Assembly (NCBI GenBank): GCA_963828825.1
Contig: CAWHGF010000007.1
Span: 372,001-436,000, forward strand
DNA: 64,000 nt
Origin: Bog-473 sp963828825
Lineage (GTDB): Bacteria > Actinomycetota > Acidimicrobiia > Acidimicrobiales > RAAP-2
Reading direction: 5' to 3'
In this document: positions 8,542 through 17,949 of the stretch, piece after piece
How positions within the stretch are numbered: the first letter of the stretch is position 1
Layout of the letters: every line of letters begins with the position of its first letter
Notes under the pieces: generated by a model
Told to the model about the DNA's origin: nothing
The model's database searches: none
The model's input: the letters and a program-made list of their open reading frames with translations, nothing else
Program-made: the position numbers and the translations under genes

Positions 8542-9780
8542 CTACCCCGCTGTGGACGTCCCAGGGACGTCCGTCCCACAAGAGGGCTGCGAGGAAATCG
8601 CCGTGAACCCGTTCGTCTCGGCCTTCATGATCCAGGCGCAGGTCTTGGGCGGGTTGTGCCCGAAGTCCGTCGCGTAGTCCAGGTTGACGGGAAGCAGCCC
8701 GTTCACGTTGTAGGACTTCAGCCCGCGGAGGTCCTTGATGACGTCGGCGCGGGTGGGGTTGGGACCCGCCATCTGCAGTCCCTTTATCATCAGGTCCGCA
8801 CCCGCCCACGCCTCGTTCTGGCCGAAATTCGGGAATTCGGACTTGCTGAAGTGTGCGTACTTCTCCATGGCCGCCTGCATCTGCTCGGTACCCGCATTGG
8901 GAAGTGACCAGGGGCGGAACAGAGACAGGAAGTAGTCACCCTGCAGGGTGCTCCATTCCGGGGAATGGATCACGTCCGGCTCGTACCCGGTGGCGAAGAT
9001 CGCTGCCTTGAGCTTCACGCCAGCCTGCTTCAGCGCCGTGGCCAGCGCGTAGTTGGAGTTGGCGTCCATGGAGGGCGACAGCGCGTTCACGTGGTCCTGC
9101 TTGGCGATGAGCGCCTCACTGGTGAAGTCCACGCCACCGAACGGGACGGTGGTGTCGAGGACGCCGACCTTGCCACCGGCGTCCTTGAAGGAGTCCGCCG
9201 TGCCGACGGCCGCGCGGCTGGACGACGGCGAGATGCTGTAGCCGTACGCGCCGAGGACCGTCCCGCCGAGCTTCTTGAACAGGTCTCCCAACTGGGTGTT
9301 GACCGGGTACTTGGGGTCGACGCTGCCGTTGTCGGAGGAGAACATGTTGGTGTAGGGCTGCTCGCCCCACTCCGGACCGTCGTCATAGGTACCGGTGACG
9401 GGCAGGCCCGCCTGCTCGGGGTACTTTGCGGCCAGGAACATCAGTGGGCTCTGGGAGACGATGCCGAACGCGCCCTTTGAGATGGCGCTTTGCACGGCGG
9501 TGGCGATCTCGGTCGGGCTCGTCTGGTCGTCGATGACGAGCGGCACCAGCCTGTGCCCGTTGACGCCACCTTCGGCGTTCTGCAGGTCCAGCCGGGCCTC
9601 GAAGCCAGCTGGTGAGGTCGAGTTCTCGGACGCGCCCTCGCCGGTGATGTCGGTGATGTAGGCGATGGTGATCGGCGCCGATGACGCCGATGCCGTGACG
9701 GCCGTCGTGCCGACCAGGAGCAGCGGCAGGCCGGTCAGCACGGCCAGCGCCATCGGAACCATCGTCCGACGTTTCCGCAT
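8542..9780 (-). CDS. Branched-chain-amino-acid-type ABC transporter solute-binding protein
   Basis: Secreted or anchored periplasmic-binding-protein type I fold (Peripla_BP_6), 412 residues. The ATG at 9780 is preferred over an upstream in-frame start because AGAGGAG precedes it and the signal peptide then begins at residue 1: MRKRRT, a hydrophobic stretch, and likely cleavage after TASASS. The mature part starts APITIAYITDITGEG, typical of LivJ-like proteins. It is the last gene of the importer operon, downstream of livF, livG and the fused permease. In catabolic actinobacterial operons such proteins often bind acids or aromatics rather than amino acids; the ligand here is unknown. Confidence 0.9.
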   Translation of the reverse strand: MRKRRTMVPMALAVLTGLPLLLVGTTAVTASASSAPITIAYITDITGEGASENSTSPAGFEARLDLQNAEGGVNGHRLVPLVIDDQTSPTEIATAVQSAISKGAFGIVSQSPLMFLAAKYPEQAGLPVTGTYDDGPEWGEQPYTNMFSSDNGSVDPKYPVNTQLGDLFKKLGGTVLGAYGYSISPSSSRAAVGTADSFKDAGGKVGVLDTTVPFGGVDFTSEALIAKQDHVNALSPSMDANSNYALATALKQAGVKLKAAIFATGYEPDVIHSPEWSTLQGDYFLSLFRPWSLPNAGTEQMQAAMEKYAHFSKSEFPNFGQNEAWAGADLMIKGLQMAGPNPTRADVIKDLRGLKSYNVNGLLPVNLDYATDFGHNPPKTCAWIMKAETNGFTAISSQPSCGTDVPGTSTAG

Positions 9781-9946
9781 CGCTCCTCTTGTCTGGGCCC
9801 GGCTCGGGGAGCTCTTCCCCGGCGGCCGTGGTGCCCCGCCTCTCGAAATCATCGGTGATCGCACGCGTCCCTCGACCTCCCCCGGATCCCTGCCAGAGGA
9901 TCCCTTTTTTGCCGCCGGCTGAGCGAGTACCCCGCTCGATATGGAC

Positions 9947-9956
9947 CGACCGGTCG
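9947..9956. promoter_or_regulatory. Palindrome CGACCGGTCG between livF and the solute-binding-protein gene
   Basis: A perfect 10-bp palindrome immediately after the livF stop, within the 176-bp gap before the binding-protein gene (minus strand). The gap suggests a separate promoter for the binding protein. The same gap also contains GGATCC-N8-GGATCC followed by six T on the plus strand (about 9885-9910). Functions are guesses. Confidence 0.25.
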
Positions 9957-10706
9957 TTACTGTAACCGGCCTCCGGCGGCGGCGGGGGTCGCCGGCTCGG
10001 CATCGCCGAGGTAGCGGTCGATGACTTCTTGGCCCGCCTCCGAGGCGGGGCCGTACCAGCCCACCCGACCCCTCGTCAGGATCACACAGTTGTCCGCCAT
10101 GGCGAGTGCGCGGTGGACGAATTGTTCGGTGAGGACGATCGTGATGCCGGACCGACGCGCGTCGTCCAAGCCCTGGAAGACCGATTCTGTCACGATCGGT
10201 GCCAAGCCGAGCGACATCTCGTCGGCGATGATCAGCTTCGGGGAGACGGCGAGCGCCCGGGCCAGTGCCAACATCTGCTGCTCGCCACCTGAGAGGCTTC
10301 CGGCTCGTTGTCCCCTCCGTTGGCCGAGCACGGGGAAGCGGTCGATCGCCCGGTCGATGGCCGCCGCCCGCTCGTGCCGCTTCTCCCGCCCGACTGCCAT
10401 CCGCAGGTTGTCGACGACGGAGAGACCCGGGAAGATCCCACGTCCCTCCGGGATGTAGGTCAGGCCGAGTTTCCGGATGCGATACGCCGGCACGCCGGTG
10501 ACGTCACGACCATCGAAGAGCACCCGGCCGGCGGTCGAAGGCACCAACCCGGACACGGCCCGAGCCAGCGTGCTCTTGCCGGCACCGTTGGCTCCCAGCA
10601 CGGCGAGCACGGACCCGGGCGCAACGGACAAGGAGACGCCGAAGAGGGCGCGAGAGGAGCCGTATCGCACATCGAGGTTCTCGACGGTCAAGAGTGGCTC
10701 GGTCAC
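9957..10706 (-). CDS. LivF-type ABC transporter ATPase
   Basis: 249 residues. Walker A GANGAGKST, Q-loop region PEGRGIFPGLSV, signature LSGGEQQM, Walker B LIIADEMSLGL and a switch region EQF follow in order. The PEGRGIFP and DE(M/L)SLGLAP patterns are typical of LivF rather than LivG. It energises import in complex with LivG and the fused permease. It overlaps the upstream livG gene by 4 nt, so the subunits are translationally coupled. Confidence 0.93.
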   Translation of the reverse strand: MTEPLLTVENLDVRYGSSRALFGVSLSVAPGSVLAVLGANGAGKSTLARAVSGLVPSTAGRVLFDGRDVTGVPAYRIRKLGLTYIPEGRGIFPGLSVVDNLRMAVGREKRHERAAAIDRAIDRFPVLGQRRGQRAGSLSGGEQQMLALARALAVSPKLIIADEMSLGLAPIVTESVFQGLDDARRSGITIVLTEQFVHRALAMADNCVILTRGRVGWYGPASEAGQEVIDRYLGDAEPATPAAAGGRLQ

Positions 10707-11590
10707 GCCGGATCCGCCACGGGAGAATGAACCTGCGGGCCGGTCCCCTTCGGCTGATCCACCTGCGGGTCGGTGTCCCCCAGGTAGGCGGCCCGCACCG
10801 CGGGGTCGTTTCGGATCTCCTCCGGAGGTCCCACGGCGATGCGTTCGCCGAAATCGAGTACGAACACGATGTCGGAGAGAGAAAGGACGGCCGCTACGTC
10901 GTGCTCCACCATGATGAGCGACAGCTGGTGGTCCCCGTCGACGATCTGCCGGAAGACCCTCAGCAGGTTCTCCGATGCCTTGATGTCCAGCCCGGAAAGG
11001 GGCTCGTCAAGGAGGAGCACTTGCGGATCGCTGGCCAGAGCCCGGCCCACTTCGACGAGGCGGAGAATGCCCAGTGGCAACGCGGCAACCGGCGCCTTTT
11101 CTACCTTGGTGAGCCGCAGCAGCTCGAGCAGTCCGTCCACCCGTTCGTTCTCGGCCCCGGAGGGCGGAAGCAAGGAGCGAGGGTCGAGCATGTCGCGCCA
11201 GAGGCGTCGTGGGGACACCCGTGCCCGGTGAGCCAACATGAGGTGCTCGCGCACTGTCAATCCCATGAACAGCTCGGGCTGCTGGAACGTCCGGGCCAGC
11301 CCTTTGCTCGCCCGTGCCCGGCATGAGACATTGGTGATGTCGGCGCCGCGCAGTCGCACCCGGCCGGAATTCGGCCGCAGGAGTCCGGACAACACCGCAA
11401 GGAGAGTCGACTTGCCCGCGCCGTTCGGTCCGACCAGACCTGCAATGCTGCCCGGTTTCACCTCGATGCTCACTTGGGAGAGCGCCGTCAACCCACCGAA
11501 GCGGACCGTAATCTCGTGCGCCGCGAGCGCCGGTACGTCTTCGGCGGTGCGGATGCTCCCAGCCTCGGTCTGTCCTGGGGCCGGCATCAC
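10703..11590 (-). CDS. LivG-type ABC transporter ATPase
   Basis: 295 residues. Walker A GPNGAGKST near residue 60, Walker B VLLLDEPLSGL, and the LivG-type C terminus GERIAVGPPEEIRNDPAVRAAYLG are visible. The signature motif is the degenerate LPLGILRLVEV, common in LivG proteins. The N terminus has about 20 extra residues before AHEITVRFGGLTAL. It overlaps both neighbours by 4 nt (permease upstream, livF downstream). Confidence 0.92.
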   Translation of the reverse strand: MMPAPGQTEAGSIRTAEDVPALAAHEITVRFGGLTALSQVSIEVKPGSIAGLVGPNGAGKSTLLAVLSGLLRPNSGRVRLRGADITNVSCRARASKGLARTFQQPELFMGLTVREHLMLAHRARVSPRRLWRDMLDPRSLLPPSGAENERVDGLLELLRLTKVEKAPVAALPLGILRLVEVGRALASDPQVLLLDEPLSGLDIKASENLLRVFRQIVDGDHQLSLIMVEHDVAAVLSLSDIVFVLDFGERIAVGPPEEIRNDPAVRAAYLGDTDPQVDQPKGTGPQVHSPVADPA

Positions 11591-13608
11591 GAGATGTGCT
11601 CCGCTACGCGTGCGGCCGGTACCGTGCCCATGTTCGCCGCCGCCGCACTCGGAGCGTCCTCTCCCAGCATCTCCCCGGCGCGCGGTGGCGAGATGCGGAG
11701 CAGCAGCCGCCGCATGCGCCGACCCTGCTCGGCCAGGACGCCGTCCGGGTACTTGGCCACCGAAATGGCTCCAAGACCGAACAACACCGGCAGGACATTG
11801 CCAGTCCAGGTGGGAAGGTAGGCCTGCGCCAGGGCCGGCAGCATAACGAAGCTGACGCCCGCGATCAGCGCCGCCGCGTTCGAGCGGACGCCGATCGTCA
11901 CCAGGACGGCCAGCCAGACCACCCCGGCAAACGTGGCGAACTCACTGGGCTGGAACGACGTCTGCGCCAGGGCGAGGAATCCGCCCCCGATGCCCGCGAT
12001 GAAGGCGGCCAATGCACCGGCGATCACCTTCATCTGCACGACGCTGATGCCCGATGTCTTGGCGCCCGCCTCGCTCCAGCGCGCCGCATTGAGCGCCAGG
12101 CCGGTCGTCGATCGTCGGAAGTTGACGATGAAGAGAGCGATGATGACGAACGCCACCAGGCAGAGGTACGTGAAAGCGAGGTCGGACGTGGCGAAGCTCG
12201 GTCGATTGAGCGTGAGCCCCAGACCCTGGTTCACGAAGCTGGGCAGTGTGAACACCAGGTTCTCCATCAGCAGCCCGAAGGTCAGCGTGACCAAGGCGAC
12301 GTAGAGGTCGCCAAGGCGGATGCTGAGCAATCCGACCACCACGCCCAGGATCAGCGCGACCACACCTCCCACCAACACCGCACCGAGCACGGGCCACCCA
12401 TAGTGATTGGCGAGCTGGGCGGTGGTCAGCGCGCCGACGCCGGCAAAGGTGATCTGGCAGAGCCAGAGCATGCCGCCCTCGCCGGTGACGAGCGTCCAGG
12501 AAAGGAAGATGATCCCGTAGGCAAAGGCTTGAGCCATCAGGCCAACCCAGTAACCCTCGACAATGAGGGGCACCAACGACACGATGGCGATGAGCAGGAT
12601 CGGGCCGCCGTACCGACCGAAGACATTCAGCGACGCCGACTCGACCACGTTCTCGGTGGATCCCGCCAGCCGGCTCTCGCCCTGCGGCGTGATGGCGCGG
12701 TCCAGGGCGCCACCCCATGCTTCAGTTTCGCCCACCCGGCCCCGGCGGATCAGCTCGTACACGAGCACCACCGCAATGACGATGAACGGCACGGCGTCGA
12801 TGATCTCGGTGGTCCAATTGCTGGCTGGCGGCAGGTAGCGCTGGATCAGTGAGGTGGCGATCCCCATGAGCAGGCCGACGGCCACCGCCACCGGGAGGTT
12901 CCGCAACCGCGCCGCCACGACCGCGGCGAACGATGCGGCAATCAGGAGTGTGAAGTTGTCGGCGTCGAGCCCGATGATGGGCGCTGCGAGCACACCGCAG
13001 AGGCCGGCGAAGAACGTGCTCACGGCCCAGACGCCGACCGACACCGCCGTGGGGTTGGTGCCCGAGAGGTCGGTCATCGCCGGGGAGTCGACCATGGCCC
13101 TCACCTTGAGCCCGACGTCGGTGTAGCGCAGGACGACCGCGCCGGCGACCACGGTCACCACGACGCAGATGTAGACGATGACCTGGTCCAGTGTGACCGG
13201 CACGCCCAGGAATTGGTAGACGGCAACCGGCTGGGGAGCCAGCCCGGGCGCCTGATTGATGGCCTGGTTGCCGAAGATCAACGTCGCCAGTGACGGGATC
13301 GCCACGAGCAGGCCGATCGTCGCCACCACCTTGATCATCGGGGAGGAGAGGCGTAGGTGGCGGAAGAGAACGACGTAGAGGAGCACCCCGAGCGCGGGAG
13401 AGGCGACTCCGATAGAGAGGACAGCGGCCGGCAGGATGGACCAGCTGTGTTGCGTGTTGAGGAAGTAATAGAAGCGTGCGATGAAGAATGCGATGGCGCC
13501 GAAGGCGAAGTTCAGAATGCCTGACGCCGTGTAGGTGATGACCAGGCCGGCGGAGGCGATCGCATAGATCCCTCCCAGCACCAGTCCGGCGATCACGAAT
13601 TGGAGCAT
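11587..13608 (-). CDS. Fused LivH-LivM permease of an ABC importer
   Basis: 673 residues with two permease halves in one polypeptide. Residues 1-290 resemble LivH (GLVLGGIYAIASAGLVITY, then GILNFAFGAIAFF). Residues 330-640 resemble LivM (GYWVGLMAQAFAYGIIFLSW, then LSIRLGDLYVALVTLTFGLL). Most of the protein is membrane helices, with a basic linker near residue 290 and a soluble tail. It is the first gene of the operon, and the recurrent 16-bp palindromic element lies 44 bp upstream. The fusion fixes a 1:1 ratio of the two permeases. The substrate is unknown; the catabolic surroundings suggest a carboxylic acid or sterol-like acid. Confidence 0.9.
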   Translation of the reverse strand: MLQFVIAGLVLGGIYAIASAGLVITYTASGILNFAFGAIAFFIARFYYFLNTQHSWSILPAAVLSIGVASPALGVLLYVVLFRHLRLSSPMIKVVATIGLLVAIPSLATLIFGNQAINQAPGLAPQPVAVYQFLGVPVTLDQVIVYICVVVTVVAGAVVLRYTDVGLKVRAMVDSPAMTDLSGTNPTAVSVGVWAVSTFFAGLCGVLAAPIIGLDADNFTLLIAASFAAVVAARLRNLPVAVAVGLLMGIATSLIQRYLPPASNWTTEIIDAVPFIVIAVVLVYELIRRGRVGETEAWGGALDRAITPQGESRLAGSTENVVESASLNVFGRYGGPILLIAIVSLVPLIVEGYWVGLMAQAFAYGIIFLSWTLVTGEGGMLWLCQITFAGVGALTTAQLANHYGWPVLGAVLVGGVVALILGVVVGLLSIRLGDLYVALVTLTFGLLMENLVFTLPSFVNQGLGLTLNRPSFATSDLAFTYLCLVAFVIIALFIVNFRRSTTGLALNAARWSEAGAKTSGISVVQMKVIAGALAAFIAGIGGGFLALAQTSFQPSEFATFAGVVWLAVLVTIGVRSNAAALIAGVSFVMLPALAQAYLPTWTGNVLPVLFGLGAISVAKYPDGVLAEQGRRMRRLLLRISPPRAGEMLGEDAPSAAAANMGTVPAARVAEHIS

Positions 13609-13936
13609 TCCTGCGGACCCCTTCTCACCGGCCGGCTCCGCCGGGTCGTTTCTGACATCGACGTCGATTCAGATACTAACGATGCGGGCGACAGCGTGCA
13701 CGACGGACGAAATGCCCATTGAGCTGGGATGGAGGATCGATGAAGGCCTCCTCCGCCACTGTGGCCGCGCCGTACCTCCTGGTCTCCGGGAACCCGTCGC
13801 ACGACGGTGCGGCCCGGCGGGTGCGCCTCCGGGAACGAAGCGTCCCGCGTGGTCGCCCGGGAACTCTCATTTCATGTTTCGAGGCTGGTGGGGCACCCGA
13901 CCGGCCGGTTCGGGCGTCAGCGGCACCCCGCACTCG
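13609..13936. other. Intergenic region upstream of the importer operon
   Basis: This 328-bp stretch lies between the hydratase stop and the importer operon. Apart from the operator-like element near its left end, I recognise no gene, RNA or repeat in it. Short frames on both strands have no family features. Confidence 0.5.
13652..13667. promoter_or_regulatory. Recurrent 16-bp operator-like element, copy 1
   Basis: On the minus strand this reads TCGACGTCGATGTCAG, identical base for base to copy 6 at 46776-46791. It lies 44 bp upstream of the permease start, so it fits an operator or activator site for the importer operon. The core GAC-GTCGAT-GTC is a near-palindrome. Confidence 0.7.
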
Positions 13937-14845
13937 TTAGTGGTCGGCGCGGACCTTGTCCTTGACCGCGGGGACGATCGGCGGTGCGTCCTTCCAGTTC
14001 GGGATCCCGGAATCTTCCTTGGCCACGGGATAGCCGTCGTCATTGATCTGAGCCCAATGCGAGTGGTTCAGCTCGTGCAGGGTGAAGCAGGCGTTGAGCG
14101 CGTTGTAGAAGCCCATGTTGTCGACGCTCTGGTTCACTGCTTCCTTGATCAGCAGCGACGTCATGGTTGGCAGCTGCGCGATCCGCTCGGCGAACTCCAC
14201 CGTCCGCTGCACAAGGTCATCCGCCGGGAAGATCTTGCTGATCATGCCGAGGCCATGCGCCTCCTCGGCGCCGATCGAATCGCCGGTCAGGAGCAGCTCC
14301 TTGGCCTTGCGCGGGCCGAACTCCCACGGATGGGCGAAGTACTCGGTGCCGCACATCCCGAGTCGGGTTCCGACGACGTCGGCGAAATTGGTGCCCTCAG
14401 CGCAGACGATGAGGTCGCAGGCCCACAGGAGCATCAAGCCCGCCGCGTAGACGTCGCCATGCGCCTGCCCGATGGTGATCTTGCGCAGATTCCGCCAACG
14501 GCGGGTGTTCTCGAAGAAGTAGTGCCACTCCTGGAGCATCAAGCTCTCGGCGCCCTTGCGCGTGGCGCCGTTGATGGTCCTGGTCGGGTGCAGGGTGGGG
14601 CCCGGAGTCCCCTCCTCGCGGGCGGCCTTGGAGCCGAGATCGTGTCCCGAGGAGAACATCGGACCCAAGCCGCCCAGGATCACGACCCGGACCTCGTCGT
14701 CCGCCTCCGCTTCCATGAACGCGTCGTTCAGCTCGACCAGCAGGCCGCGGTTCTGGGCGTTCCGCTGCTCGGGGCGGTTGAGCATGATGCGCGCCACCTT
14801 GCCCGAGTCGAGCGTCTCGTACTGCACGAACTTGTACTCAGTCAT
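13937..14845 (-). CDS. Enoyl-CoA hydratase/isomerase (crotonase family)
   Basis: 302 residues; AAGGAG sits 7 nt before the ATG. Crotonase features are RIMLNRPEQRNAQN, VVILGGLGPMFSSGHDLG as oxyanion loop, and an active-site segment AHGDVYAAGLMLLWACDLIV. The protein is longer than a housekeeping enoyl-CoA hydratase (about 260 residues) because of an insert after the oxyanion loop and a C-terminal tail with ELNHSHW and IPNWKDAPP. Similar long forms occur in actinobacterial catabolic clusters. The reaction is hydration or isomerisation of a CoA ester; the exact substrate is not visible. Confidence 0.85.
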   Translation of the reverse strand: MTEYKFVQYETLDSGKVARIMLNRPEQRNAQNRGLLVELNDAFMEAEADDEVRVVILGGLGPMFSSGHDLGSKAAREEGTPGPTLHPTRTINGATRKGAESLMLQEWHYFFENTRRWRNLRKITIGQAHGDVYAAGLMLLWACDLIVCAEGTNFADVVGTRLGMCGTEYFAHPWEFGPRKAKELLLTGDSIGAEEAHGLGMISKIFPADDLVQRTVEFAERIAQLPTMTSLLIKEAVNQSVDNMGFYNALNACFTLHELNHSHWAQINDDGYPVAKEDSGIPNWKDAPPIVPAVKDKVRADH

Positions 14846-15035
14846 CAGGAGGCTCCTTGACGTATGAAGCGAGTCGGTCCGGAGGTGACCCTACTGTCAG
14901 AAACCCCCGGGTGCACCTTGTCGAACGGGCCAATGAGTGGCGGTACGCGCCGGCATGCACAGAGCACCGACGCACTGGCGCGACGACCCCCGGGACATCG
15001 TGGCAAGCAGGTGATCCCGTGACGGCAGAACAGAA

Positions 15036-16238
15036 CTAGACAGTCGCCGTGGCCGCGACGTCGACGCGCATGATCCGGGCAAGGTTGCCGCCCATGATGT
15101 TCCTCACATCCTCGTCGGCCAGACCCGCCGGCAGGTGGTCGACGTAGCTGCACGGCTCTGCCAATCCCTCCGGGTGCGGGTAGTCCGAGCCGAAGAGCAC
15201 GTGGTCGGCACCGATCACGTCGATGATGGCGCCGAGGTCGTCCTCGTGGAACGGGCTCACGTAGACGCTCCGCTTGAACTGCTCGACCGGGTTCCCGTCG
15301 AAGGCGTGCGGCATCTTCTTGTAGGTGTCGCCGAGGTGCTGGACGAACGCGGGAATCCATTCCCCACCGGCCTCAATGGAGGCGACCCTGAGCTCGGGAA
15401 AGCGTGAGAACACGCCGTGGCAGACGAAGGCAGCCATGGTGTCCTGGACGGGCCGGTGACCGCCTGTCATGTAGCGGAACGAATCGAGCCGGAAGGGCAG
15501 CATCTCGCTCGGGCCGGTCCAATCGTTCGTGTATCGCGTGTAGCCGCTGTCAGAAGAGTGCATCGACACGAGGATGTCCGCGTCCACCACGGCCTGCCAG
15601 AACGGGTCGAACTCGGGATAACCGAACGAGCGAGAGCCCCGGAACCCCGGCACGGGCGCGGGTCGGATCAGGACCGTCTTCGCCCCCCGCTCAAGCACCC
15701 ATTCGAGCTCCTCGATCGCCTTCTCCACGATCGGCAGTGTGATGACCGGCGTGGCGAAGATCCGATCCTCGTAATTGAAGGTCCACTCCTCGTACATCCA
15801 CTCGTTCAGCGAGTGGATCGCGGCGTGCGTCAGTTCCGGGTCATCCCGCATGCGCTCCTCGAGCAGGCTCGCCAACGTCGGGAACATGAGCGACCGGTCG
15901 ACGCCGAGCTCGTTCATCAGCTCGATACGCGGCTCGGGATGATGGAACGCCGGGATAGCCCGCATGGGCTCTCCTATCAGCTCCCGGTACGACTTCCCCT
16001 CGGGATTCCCGTTACGGAAGTACTCCTCCTGGGCGCCGGGCCTTGCCACGACTTCGAAGGTGGGGTTGGGGATGTACTCGCTGACCGTCCCGCGGATCAT
16101 GATCTTCGTCCGGCCACGGAGGTCGACGTAGTCGATGGCACCCTTGTAGCGCTCAGGCAGGTGCCGGGTGAAGGAGTCCCTCGTCTCGTAGAAGTGGTTG
16201 TCGGCGTCGAAGGCGGGGAAATCGCAGACTCTCGGCAT
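15036..16238 (-). CDS. Amidohydrolase family 2 (ACMSD-like)
   Basis: 400 residues, reading MPRVCDFPAFDADNHFYETR at the start. A GTG three codons upstream (16247) is an alternative start. The metal-binding N-terminal motif is DADNHFYE (the DxxH variant), a central histidine lies in LVSMHSSDSGY, and the C-terminal motif is VLFGSDYPHPEGL. It probably acts as a metal-dependent decarboxylase or hydrolase in the cytoplasm. There is no clear ribosome-binding site; the recurrent 16-bp element ends only about 27 bp upstream, so a short or leaderless transcript is possible. It is one of four paralogues in the window. Confidence 0.85.
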   Translation of the reverse strand: MPRVCDFPAFDADNHFYETRDSFTRHLPERYKGAIDYVDLRGRTKIMIRGTVSEYIPNPTFEVVARPGAQEEYFRNGNPEGKSYRELIGEPMRAIPAFHHPEPRIELMNELGVDRSLMFPTLASLLEERMRDDPELTHAAIHSLNEWMYEEWTFNYEDRIFATPVITLPIVEKAIEELEWVLERGAKTVLIRPAPVPGFRGSRSFGYPEFDPFWQAVVDADILVSMHSSDSGYTRYTNDWTGPSEMLPFRLDSFRYMTGGHRPVQDTMAAFVCHGVFSRFPELRVASIEAGGEWIPAFVQHLGDTYKKMPHAFDGNPVEQFKRSVYVSPFHEDDLGAIIDVIGADHVLFGSDYPHPEGLAEPCSYVDHLPAGLADEDVRNIMGGNLARIMRVDVAATATV

Positions 16239-16264
16239 GTTGTGCACATTAGTGATTTTTGACT

Positions 16265-16280
16265 GCGACGTCAATATCAG
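16265..16280. promoter_or_regulatory. Recurrent 16-bp operator-like element, copy 2
   Basis: GCGACGTCAATATCAG matches copies 1 and 6 at 13 of 16 positions and is followed by AGA as in those copies. It lies just upstream of the amidohydrolase start on the minus strand. Confidence 0.6.
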
Positions 16281-16304
16281 AGAATGGGGTCCCGGGTCGG
16301 CTCG

Positions 16305-16342
16305 GCATGCGCCGCGCCGAACTGCATGCGCCGCGCCGAATT
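16305..16342. repeat. Tandem duplication of 19 bp
   Basis: Two adjacent copies of GCATGCGCCGCGCCGAAYT with one difference, in the gap between the amidohydrolase promoter and the end of the semialdehyde dehydrogenase. It is probably a replication-slippage product. Confidence 0.6.
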
Positions 16343-16444
16343 GGCGGTCCACAAGGGATCCACCGAACTGTGACCGACGAGCAGGCGGCATCGCGCCTGC
16401 CCGGGGGAGCCTCCGCCCGACCGTCACCGCTGGCGGCGAGCCCG

Positions 16445-17933
16445 TCAGCGATTGGTCGGGAAGTGCAGCTCCACGGCGCTCGGGCCGGCGTCCGGCCACC
16501 GGGTCGTCACGACCTTCGGCCGGGTGTAGAAGCGGACCCCGTCGGGCCCGTAGATGGAGGAGTCGCCGAAGATCGAGGCCTTCCACCCACCGAAGGAGTG
16601 CGATGCGACGGGAACCGGGATCGGGACGTTGATCCCGATCATGCCGACCTGCACCTCCCGCTCGAAGCGCCGGGCTGCGCCACCGTCGCGGGTGAACAGC
16701 GCCGTCCCGTTGCCGTACGGATTGTCGTTGACGAGGGTCAGAGCTTCGTCGAACGTCGGGACCCGCACCACGCTGAGCACCGGACCGAAGATCTCGTCGT
16801 CGTAGACTCGCATGCCGGGCTTCACGTCGTCGAGCAGGGAGCACCCGACGAAGAACCCGATTCCCCCCGACGTGGCCGACCCGTCAACGACCACCTTGGC
16901 CCCCTCGTCCGCGCGCGCGCTCGACGTAGGACCGGACGCGGTCGCGGTGCTCCTCGGTGATCAGCGGTCCCATCATGGACGCCTGATCGTCTCCCGCGCC
17001 GACGACCACGTCGGGAATCCGGCGACGCGATGGCGTCGATGAGAGGGTCGGCGACGGGCCCGACCGCCACGACGACCGAGATGGCCATGCACCGCTCACC
17101 GGCCGATCCGTAAGCGGCCGATACGGCGGCATCGGCCGCTGCGTCGAGGTCGGCGTCGGGCAGGACGACCATGTGGTTCTTCGCCCCGCCGAGTGCCTGG
17201 ACCCGCTTGCCGTGCCGCGTCCCGGTCTCGTAGATGTGGCGCGCCACCGGCGTGCTGCCCACGAAGGAGACCGCCGCCACGTCGGGGTGCGCCAGCAGGG
17301 CCTCGACCGCCTCACGGTCGCCCTGCACGACGTTGACGACGCCGTCGGGGAAGCCGGCCCGCTGCACGATGTCCGCCAGGATCAGCGAGGCGGATGGATC
17401 CTTCTCCGACGGCTTCAGCACGAAGCAGTTTCCACAGGCGATGGCGTTGGCCATCATCCAGAGAGGCACCATGATCGGGAAATTGAACGGCGTGATGCCG
17501 GCGACGACGCCCACCGGCTCCAGCACGGTGCGGATGTCGACCCCCGTCGAGACCTCGGAATTGGACGAGCCCTTGAGGAGGTTCGGTATGCCGCAGGCGA
17601 ACTCGACGTTCTCGATGCCCCGCGCCACCTCACCCCTGGCGTCGTCGAGCACTTTGCCGTGCTCACGGGTCACCGCGGCGGCGAGCTCGTCCCGGCTGGC
17701 GTCGAGCAGCTCGCGCAGCCGGAACAGCAGGCTGGCCCGCCGGGTCAGTGAGGAGGAGCCCCAGTCGCGCGCCGCGTCGACCGCCGACCTTCGACCACCG
17801 CGTCGACCTCTGCCGCCGAAGCCAGCGCGACCTCGGCCGTCTGCACCCCGATGGCCGGGTCGTAGACCGGCGCCGTCCGACCGGACACGCCGGGCACGGT
17901 GCTGCCCGCGATCCAGTGGCCGATACGCGTCAC
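16445..17933 (-). pseudogene. mmsA: Methylmalonate-semialdehyde dehydrogenase, broken by three frameshifts
   Basis: Joined over three shifts the product is about 496 residues, normal for CoA-acylating MmsA. The N terminus reads TRIGHWIAGSTVPGVSGRTA; the middle has ITPFNFPIMVPLWMMANAIA, GSTPVARHIY and the active-site cysteine in AGERCMAISVVVAV; the end reads EIFGPVLSVVRV and SFGGWKASIFGD. Frames must change at about 17775-17795, at about 17021-17032, and in the GC-dinucleotide run at about 16905-16920. Everything between is highly conserved, so either the assembly has indels or decay is very recent. MmsA converts methylmalonate semialdehyde or malonate semialdehyde to propionyl- or acetyl-CoA, which fits valine and side-chain catabolism. 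It follows the amidohydrolase at 17950 by 16 bp. Confidence 0.85.
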
Positions 17934-17949
17934 ACCGGAGCCGGCGGTC

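Noticed and set aside
13682..14860. Plus-strand open frame through the gap and across the hydratase gene
   Set aside because: Mostly antisense to the conserved crotonase; the part in the gap has no recognisable feature.
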